This document shows, piece after piece, positions 58,664 to 64,000 of a stretch of 64,000 bases of DNA. A model generated the notes under the pieces. That model was not told where the DNA came from and made no database searches. It saw only the letters and a program-made list of their open reading frames with translations. A program made the position numbers and the translations under genes. This stretch comes from Gordonia otitidis NBRC 100426 (lineage in GTDB: Bacteria > Actinomycetota > Actinomycetes > Mycobacteriales > Mycobacteriaceae), in the NCBI RefSeq assembly GCF_000248075.1, contig NZ_BAFB01000076.1:1-64000 (forward strand). Direction: 5' to 3'. Within the stretch, counting starts at the first letter, position 1. Each line of letters starts with the position of its first letter.

Positions 58664-59410
58664 ATGCCCTCCCCATCGACCCACTCCGTTCTCGGCACGA
58701 CGGTGACGATGCCCGTCGAGATCAGGGACGCGCGGTGCGTCGCAGCGGGCTTCACCGCCGATGCCGATGCGATGGCGAGCATCATCAACACGTCCGGCGC
58801 CGACGGACTGCGTCCGCTTCGGCTACGTCCGGGCCGTGGTGTCGTGATGCTGGTCTTCGTCGACTATGTCGACGGAGACCTCGGGCCGTACAACGAATTC
58901 GGCGTGTGTCTGCTCGTCGAGGATCCCGCGACGCCCGCATCACCCCTGCGCGCGCTCGGATCGATAGCGCGCGGTGACGCGCACGCCCTCATCCACCGAC
59001 TGCCCGTCGACGGCGAGTTCACACGCGAAGCGGGGCGCGGGATCTGGGGCTTTCCCAAATTCCTCGCCGACTTCGACGTCGATCACGACGGTTCGCGCAA
59101 GCGTGCCAGCGTCGCGGAGGACGGCAGGCTGATCGCGTCACTCGAGACCGCCCCCGGTATTCCGGTGCCCGCGGCGTCGGGCGCCACCGATCTCACGGCG
59201 TATTCCTGCCTCGACGGCCAACTCAGGTCGATTCCCTGGCGCCTCGGCTCCCTGCGTGGAGTTCGCGCCCGTGTCGGCGGCGCCGGACTGATCCTCGGCG
59301 GACATCCGATCGCCGACGAATTGCGCGGTCTCCGGCTGAGCAGGCACGCACTGATGACGATGTCGGTGGACCACCTTGCCATGACGTTCGGCGACGCCAC
59401 AGACCTCTGA
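58664..59410 (+). CDS. Acetoacetate-decarboxylase-like protein
   Basis: This is a 248-residue member of the acetoacetate decarboxylase fold. GPYNEFGVCLLV (near residue 78) and GRGIWGFPKFLADF (near residue 130) are the family blocks; the Lys in GFPKF is the place of the Schiff-base lysine. Many members are not true acetoacetate decarboxylases, so the substrate is open. It is divergent from the LuxR-like gene and followed by the pirin gene. Confidence 0.78.
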   Translation: MPSPSTHSVLGTTVTMPVEIRDARCVAAGFTADADAMASIINTSGADGLRPLRLRPGRGVVMLVFVDYVDGDLGPYNEFGVCLLVEDPATPASPLRALGSIARGDAHALIHRLPVDGEFTREAGRGIWGFPKFLADFDVDHDGSRKRASVAEDGRLIASLETAPGIPVPAASGATDLTAYSCLDGQLRSIPWRLGSLRGVRARVGGAGLILGGHPIADELRGLRLSRHALMTMSVDHLAMTFGDATDL

Positions 59411-59487
59411 CCGGGCGCGGGCCGGTCATCTGCCCGTTGGTTCATAGACTGGCGTCATCAGCCCCGACGGTCGGAGACGCACACACC

Positions 59488-60501
59488 ATGAGCAACCTGG
59501 AAACGCACCCCACAGAGATCGACTGCCGGACCGACGTCGAGAACGCCGATCCCGATCACGACGGAACGCTCCGTGTCGAGGTCCTGACCGCGCGTGATGT
59601 GCCACTGGGAGGCCCGCGGGCGATGACCGTGCACCGCACGCTTCCGCAACGCGAGCGTTCGCTGATCGGCGCCTGGTGTTTCGCCGACCACTACGGGCCG
59701 GACGACGTCTCGGTGACCGGCGGAATGGACGTCCCACCCCACCCGCACATCGGACTACAAACGGTCAGTTGGCTTTTCACCGGCGAGATCGAGCACCGCG
59801 ACACCATGGGAAATGTCGCGATGGTACGTCCCGGCGAGCTGAATCTGATGACCTCGGGACATGGAATCGCCCACACCGAGGTGTCGACACCGGACACCAC
59901 GGTGCTGCACGGTGTGCAGTTGTGGGTCGCGCTCCCCGCGGATGCCGCGAACACCGGGCGCGATTTCGCCCACTACGTACCGCCCACCGTCACCGTCGGT
60001 GAGGTGAGCGCGCTGGTCTTCCTCGGCACCCTCCTCGGCGATACCTCCCCGGTCGAGACCTTCACACCGCTGGTGGGCGCCGAACTGCGAATCCCCTCGG
60101 GAGCGGAGATCACCATCGACATCGACCCTGCCTTCGAACACGGATTCCTCGTCGATTCCGGCCGGGTCACCATCGTCGACTCGTCGGCGGGCCCACTCGA
60201 ACGGACGGAGCTGGGGTACCTCGGAACCGGCGCCGAGACAGTCACGCTTGCCAATCGCGGTGACGATCGAGCACGAGTCATCGTGTTGGGCGGCGCGCCG
60301 TTCGACGACGACATCATCATGTGGTGGAACTTCGTCGGCCGCACGCACGAGGAGATCGTGGCAGCGCGCGAGGAGTGGATGGCCCACAGTGACCGCTTCG
60401 GCCAGGTACAGGGCTACACCGGTGAAATACAGCATCTGCCCGCCCCCACACTGCCCGGGACACGACTACGCGCCCGGGAGAACACTCCCGGGCGCGCATA
60501 G
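59488..60501 (+). CDS. Pirin-family cupin protein
   Basis: This 337-residue protein has two cupin barrels. The N-terminal barrel has PPHPHIGLQTVSWL and SGHGIAHTE, with the His and Glu that bind metal in pirins. A second barrel follows, with a tail MWWNFVGRTHEEI. Some bacterial pirins act as quercetin dioxygenases or protein regulators; the role here is unknown. ATG 59488 was preferred over an upstream start. The last codons form a terminator stem. Confidence 0.85.
   Translation: MSNLETHPTEIDCRTDVENADPDHDGTLRVEVLTARDVPLGGPRAMTVHRTLPQRERSLIGAWCFADHYGPDDVSVTGGMDVPPHPHIGLQTVSWLFTGEIEHRDTMGNVAMVRPGELNLMTSGHGIAHTEVSTPDTTVLHGVQLWVALPADAANTGRDFAHYVPPTVTVGEVSALVFLGTLLGDTSPVETFTPLVGAELRIPSGAEITIDIDPAFEHGFLVDSGRVTIVDSSAGPLERTELGYLGTGAETVTLANRGDDRARVIVLGGAPFDDDIIMWWNFVGRTHEEIVAAREEWMAHSDRFGQVQGYTGEIQHLPAPTLPGTRLRARENTPGRA
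60469..60496 (+). terminator. Intrinsic terminator inside the pirin 3' codons
   Basis: A perfect 12-base-pair stem (60469-60480 with 60485-60496) with an AACA loop is followed by CATAGTCTTTCGGTTT. The TAG stop lies just after the stem at 60499-60501, so the hairpin encodes residues of the protein's final ARENTPGRA stretch. Confidence 0.75.
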
Positions 60502-60575
60502 TCTTTCGGTTTCCGCCGTCTGTCGATCCCGCTTGTGTCGATCCCCGGCTTCGGCGGATCCGACACGCCGAGCGG

Positions 60576-61241
60576 TCAGTCGCCCGCCAGTAGGCGCGCG
60601 AAGTTGGCGATGCCCGCTTCTTCGCCCGCGTGCGCGCGCTGCTCCGCGTGATCGGGCTCGGATGTCTGCGGCGTGGCAGCCCGTGCGCTCGATCCGACCG
60701 TCAGCAATGCCGCCAATTGTGTTGCGGCGCGGTGGATTCTGTCTGTCAGAGTCGCGGTGTCACCCGATGTACCAGCCCAGTCCTCCGATGCCGCGTAGAC
60801 CCCGGTCGGTACGACCACGGTGCGCAGATAGCTGAACAACGGGCGCAGCGCGTGGTCGAGGACCATCGAATGACGTGGGCTGCCGCCGGTCGCCGCGATC
60901 AGCACCGGCTTGCCTGCCATCGTGTCGACATCCACGAGGTCGAAGAACGACTTGAACAGTCCTGAGTACGAGGCGTTGAACACCGGAGTGGCGACGATCA
61001 ATGCGTCGGCGTCCTGCACGGCACGAACGGCGTCTCCGGCTGCCCCGCCGGCAAAACCCGTTGCCAGCGAACGGCCTACGTCAACGGCCAGATCGCGCAG
61101 ATCGATGACCCGCACGTCGACCGACAGACCATGAGACTGCAGTACGGCGACGGCGTCGTCGGTGAGCCGGTCGACGAGCATCCTCGTCGACGACGGCTCG
61201 CTGAGTCCGGCGTTCACCGCAACCAGGGTCACCGAGTTCAT
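60576..61241 (-). CDS. NAD(P)H-dependent FMN reductase, CE1759 type
   Basis: This is a 221-residue flavodoxin-fold reductase with the FMN-binding blocks SEPSSTRMLVDRL and ATPVFNASYSGLFKSFFD. It is the LLM-partnered CE1759 type, and the LLM gene is directly upstream with a four-base overlap. It would supply reduced FMN to that monooxygenase. The C-terminal 35 residues are low-complexity. Confidence 0.88.
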   Translation of the reverse strand: MNSVTLVAVNAGLSEPSSTRMLVDRLTDDAVAVLQSHGLSVDVRVIDLRDLAVDVGRSLATGFAGGAAGDAVRAVQDADALIVATPVFNASYSGLFKSFFDLVDVDTMAGKPVLIAATGGSPRHSMVLDHALRPLFSYLRTVVVPTGVYAASEDWAGTSGDTATLTDRIHRAATQLAALLTVGSSARAATPQTSEPDHAEQRAHAGEEAGIANFARLLAGD

Positions 61242-62353
61242 GCGTTCACCTGTGCTTCCTGCTCCGCCTCGGCCAGGCTCTGCGCGTCGCGGGCCGCGAC
61301 GAGCGACTGATGCGTCGGAGCGTCCGGAACGTCTGCGGGGCGACCCTCCGCGAATCCCTTGCGGAGTTCGGGGAGCACCTCGCCGAGTTCATCGAGCTGT
61401 TCGAGGACGGTCTTCAGCGGCAGGCCGGCGTGGTCGACGAGGAACAGCTGGCGCTGGTAGTCACCGAACGTCTCGCGGAAGGAGAGCGTGCGGTCGACGA
61501 ACTCCTGCGGGCTGCCGACCGTGAGCGGTGTCTCGCGGGTGAAGTCCTCGAGCGACGGCCCGTGCCCGTAGACCGGCGCGTTGTCGAAGTAGGGCCGGAA
61601 CTCCCTGACCGCATCCTGCGAGTTCTTCCGGATGAAGAACTGACCACCGAGACCGACGATGGCCTGGTGGGCCTTGCCGTGGCCGTAGTGCTCGTAGCGC
61701 TCGCGGTAGAAGTCGATCAGCCGCTTGGAATGCTCGGCAGGCCAGAAGATGTGGTTGGCGAAGAAGCCGTCGCCGTAGTAGGCGGCCTGTTCTGCGATCT
61801 CCGGGCTCCGGATCGACCCGTGCCACACGAACGGCGCGACGTCGTCGAGCGGGCGCGGCGTGGACGTGAACGACTGCAGCGGGGTCCGGAACTTGCCCTC
61901 CCAGTTGACGACGTCCTCGGTCCACAAGCGATGCAGGAGGTGGTAGTTCTCGATGGCCAGCGGGATTCCCTGACGGATGTCCTTGCCGAACCACGGGTAC
62001 ACCGGCCCGGTGTTACCGCGACCGAGCATCAGGTCGACGCGACCGTCGGCGAGGTGCTGCAGCATCGCGAAGTCCTCCGCGATCTTGACCGGGTCGTTGG
62101 TGGTGATCAGGGTCGTCGCGGTGGACAGCTGCAGCGTGCTGGTCTGCGCTGCGATGTAGGCCAGCGTCGTCGTCGGCGACGACGAGAAGAAGGGCGGATT
62201 GTGATGCTCACCGAGGGCATAGACGTCGAGGCCGATGTCCTCGGCCTTCTTGGCGATCGCCACCGATGCCTTGATGCGCTCGTGCTCTGTCGGCTCGACT
62301 CCCGTCGTCGGGTCGGCCGTGATGTCGCTGACGGAAAACAGTCCGAACTGCAT
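61238..62353 (-). CDS. FMN-dependent luciferase-like monooxygenase, CE1758 type
   Basis: This is a 371-residue TIM-barrel monooxygenase with FGLFSVSD at the start, LGEHHNPPFFSSSP and DLMLGRGNTGPVYPWFG. It is the CE1758-type partner of the following FMN reductase. I chose ATG 62353 because AGGAGG lies seven bases upstream; ATG 62359 is only one base from that site. The substrate is unknown. Confidence 0.88.
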   Translation of the reverse strand: MQFGLFSVSDITADPTTGVEPTEHERIKASVAIAKKAEDIGLDVYALGEHHNPPFFSSSPTTTLAYIAAQTSTLQLSTATTLITTNDPVKIAEDFAMLQHLADGRVDLMLGRGNTGPVYPWFGKDIRQGIPLAIENYHLLHRLWTEDVVNWEGKFRTPLQSFTSTPRPLDDVAPFVWHGSIRSPEIAEQAAYYGDGFFANHIFWPAEHSKRLIDFYRERYEHYGHGKAHQAIVGLGGQFFIRKNSQDAVREFRPYFDNAPVYGHGPSLEDFTRETPLTVGSPQEFVDRTLSFRETFGDYQRQLFLVDHAGLPLKTVLEQLDELGEVLPELRKGFAEGRPADVPDAPTHQSLVAARDAQSLAEAEQEAQVNA

Positions 62354-62402
62354 TGTCATGCCTCCTGGAATGACGGATACGAAACCTTTCACTGGCCATA
62401 AC

Positions 62403-62416
62403 CGGACCAGAGTCCG
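62403..62416. repeat. Inverted repeat upstream of the LLM pair
   Basis: CGGAC-CAGA-GTCCG lies 50 bases upstream of the LLM start in the divergent gap with the lipoprotein gene. It could be a small operator. Confidence 0.3.
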
Positions 62417-62487
62417 CTTAATTCCCCGCCGACGGTACCGCAGGAATCCTCCCGAGGCAGGCCGGACACCGTGGGTTAGTGTGTCCT

Positions 62488-62493
62488 TACAAT
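62488..62493 (+). promoter_or_regulatory. -10 element of the lipoprotein gene
   Basis: TACAAT differs by one base from the sigma-A -10 consensus and lies 52 bases before the lipoprotein start. The -35 is poor (GGACAC or GACACC). Confidence 0.45.
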
Positions 62494-62544
62494 CGCGTCG
62501 TCAATCAATCGCGGCGTCGACCACTCACGTCGTCAGGAGTAGCA

Positions 62545-63051
62545 ATGAAGCTTCGGAAGTCTCTCGCGGCCGCCATGATCGCGGGCGCCGCCCTTGTCGC
62601 GGTTGCGGGCTGTTCGGATTCGGACAGCGCCAGCGACACCGTGGCCAGTGCCACCAGCAAGGTCACCGAGGCGACCAGCCAGGCAGCCGCAGCGATCGCG
62701 GGACTGACCAACTCCGACGCCCAGGACATCCTGCGCAAGGCAGTGGACTCGAACACCTCGTCCGACGATCTCGAGAAGGTCGTGGACACCAGCAACCCTG
62801 TCACCAAGACCGCGATCCAGGCCTACGCCAAGGGCGCCTCGGCCGCCGGCTACGGACCCGACGTCTACACGGTGACCGAGGTCAAGAAGACCGGCGACGA
62901 CAAGGCCGACGCGAGCGTCGAGGTGAAGAGCCCGCACTCCTCGAACCCGGCCAACATCACGCTCTCGTACGTGAAGGTCGACGGCGACTGGAAGCTCTCG
63001 GGCGACGCCGTCACGCAGCTGAGCTCGATGATGGGCCAGCACGGGGGCTGA
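62545..63051 (+). CDS. Small lipoprotein, MTB12-like
   Basis: This 168-residue protein has a lipoprotein signal (MKLRKSLAAAMIAGAALVAVA, lipobox AVAGC with Cys 23) and a Ser/Asp/Thr-rich linker. The globular part, from LTNSDAQDILRKAVD to ITLSYVKVDGDWKLS, resembles the MTB12/CFP-2 antigen domain of mycobacteria; the function is unknown. AGGAG lies six bases before ATG 62545. It should be surface-anchored. Confidence 0.75.
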   Translation: MKLRKSLAAAMIAGAALVAVAGCSDSDSASDTVASATSKVTEATSQAAAAIAGLTNSDAQDILRKAVDSNTSSDDLEKVVDTSNPVTKTAIQAYAKGASAAGYGPDVYTVTEVKKTGDDKADASVEVKSPHSSNPANITLSYVKVDGDWKLSGDAVTQLSSMMGQHGG

Positions 63052-63233
63052 GTCCCGCTCGTCGGGCAAGATCCAATCGCCCCAATGCAACGCGACTGCG
63101 CCGTCCCACGTACAGCGGGGCGGCGCAGTCGGCATCTGCGTGGAGGGTGGGGGAGCGACTGACCGACGTCAGCGCGGTTCTCGCCGCGGAGGTCACGACA
63201 CACAGGTCGGTAGACTCGTCGCGAGGAGGGCCG

Positions 63234-63818
63234 ATGCGTACCGAACACCCGACCGCACCGATCGAACCGACGCTCACAGATCGCTACCAGCGGTGGCCGT
63301 CGTCGAACGATCTCGACTCGATGTCTCTGCCCTGTCCCCCCGGGGCCGGCACGGAGCCGGACGACACGGCCCGCACCACACCACGTACCCGAAGCCGTGC
63401 CCATCGTGTGCCGGTCACCGGACTGCGCGACACGAGCAGAGATGCTCCGATCCCCGAGGTCGGCGACTACTGGGATGTCGCGCACGGTGATCGCGTCAGG
63501 TACGACCCCGTCGCACTCACCCCGTCGCGGGTCGCCCCGATCCGCCTACTGCCGCACAACACTCGTCCCGCACCCCTGGCGACGGCGTCGCTGGTGACCG
63601 CGCTGGCGGCATTGCCACTCATCCCGGTGCTCGGGATCGGCGGCGTTGCGGGTGTGCTGTCGATAGCGCTCGGAGCCGCGGGCGTTCGCCAGATCAACCG
63701 TCAGCAGGGCCGCTACCACGGGAGTGCGCGGGCGATCACCGGCATCGTGTTCGGGACGATTGCGACCCTCATCGGCATGCCGATTTTGTTACTCGTGTTG
63801 CTGGTGGCCGGCGTCTGA
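63234..63818 (+). CDS. DUF4190-type membrane protein
   Basis: This 194-residue protein has about 110 hydrophilic, Pro/Thr/Arg-rich residues followed by two membrane helices (about 120-145 and 165-193) with IALGAAGVRQINRQQGRYHG between them, the DUF4190 pattern. ATG 63234 has GAGGAGGG upstream, and TAGACT at 63211-63216 may be its -10. The function is unknown. Confidence 0.72.
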   Translation: MRTEHPTAPIEPTLTDRYQRWPSSNDLDSMSLPCPPGAGTEPDDTARTTPRTRSRAHRVPVTGLRDTSRDAPIPEVGDYWDVAHGDRVRYDPVALTPSRVAPIRLLPHNTRPAPLATASLVTALAALPLIPVLGIGGVAGVLSIALGAAGVRQINRQQGRYHGSARAITGIVFGTIATLIGMPILLLVLLVAGV

Positions 63819-63864
63819 TGCTCGGCAAGCGGTGCGAGGGGCTCTTACCGTCCACCGCAGGCGA

Positions 63865-64000
63865 TCAGCCGGCGACGCGTAGATGTCCGCTTGACGGTGG
63901 CAGGTGGCGCGCAAGCCACTCGATGATCTGATCGACGATCATCCCCTGCTCGTCGGGGCTTTCGAGTGCTGCGACGGCGGGGATGGTGTGCATGATCGCT
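63865..64000 (-). CDS. 3' end of an unidentified gene (partial)
   Basis: A frame open at the right edge encodes 44 residues ending in a stop at 63865: AIMHTIPAVAALESPDEQGM, then IVDQIIEWLARHLPPSSGH. The amphipathic last helix (QIIEWLARHLP) resembles the C-terminal helix of alpha/beta hydrolases, but this is too short to assign. Confidence 0.45.
   Translation of the reverse strand, partial: AIMHTIPAVAALESPDEQGMIVDQIIEWLARHLPPSSGHLRVAG

Overview
The window is high-GC DNA with actinobacterial gene content and many GTG starts. Several features point to the Mycobacteriales: a sigK-rskA pair, an antigen 85-type esterase, an MTB12-like lipoprotein, glycerophosphodiester uptake genes in the mycobacterial order ugpA-ugpE-ugpB-ugpC, a short adenylate kinase and a CE1758/CE1759-type monooxygenase pair. 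A Gordonia- or Williamsia-like organism fits best, but the genus cannot be proved from this sequence. No tRNA, rRNA, CRISPR array or insertion sequence was recognised.

Layout. 1-4.4 kb: the end of a fused acyl-CoA carboxylase, an acyl-CoA ligase and a TetR regulator, probably one acid-catabolism operon. 4.5-7.1 kb: a Tat-signal protein directly followed by a GMC oxidoreductase with a four-cysteine cluster, which looks like a secreted dehydrogenase. 7.2-13.5 kb: a small membrane protein, an F420/flavin LLM oxidoreductase, dtd, an overlapping fdhD-DUF1059-EAL chain, and a TetR-MFS efflux pair with a palindrome inside its promoter. 13.4-17.7 kb (minus): ugpAEBC. 17.9-23.5 kb (minus): map, adk, secY and the distal spc ribosomal operon (rplO, rpmD, rpsE, rplR, rplF, rpsH).

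23.5-37.5 kb interrupts the spc operon. The proximal genes rplN-rplX-rplE-rpsN lie at 37.6-39.0 kb, on the same strand. Between the two halves are a broken MFS gene, a DUF2127 protein, a cupin, a TDT-family transporter, narGHJI (respiratory nitrate reductase), a secreted lipase and a 2-keto-acid decarboxylase. Each half of the operon has its own promoter, and the two promoters match closely: shared CGATTTGG at the -35, identical TACACT -10 and an identical GGTTGCCTG transcript start. This suggests that co-regulation was kept after the split.

39.5-55.4 kb is a biosynthetic cluster: one 4602-residue four-module NRPS (four C-A-T modules, then TE), an MbtH protein and a DrrAB-type ABC exporter, all overlapping. 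Module 1 reads as serine. Modules 2-4 have related hydrophobic-type codes that I cannot assign, so the product is unknown. 55.4-64 kb: sigK-rskA, a frameshifted antigen 85-like esterase, a frameshifted LuxR-type regulator, an acetoacetate-decarboxylase-like protein, a pirin whose last codons form a terminator hairpin, the LLM/FMN-reductase pair, a lipoprotein, a DUF4190 protein and the 3' end of an unidentified gene.

The main candidates for something undescribed are the split spc operon with its twin promoters and structured rpsH leader, the orphan tetramodular NRPS, and the Tat-dependent GMC dehydrogenase.
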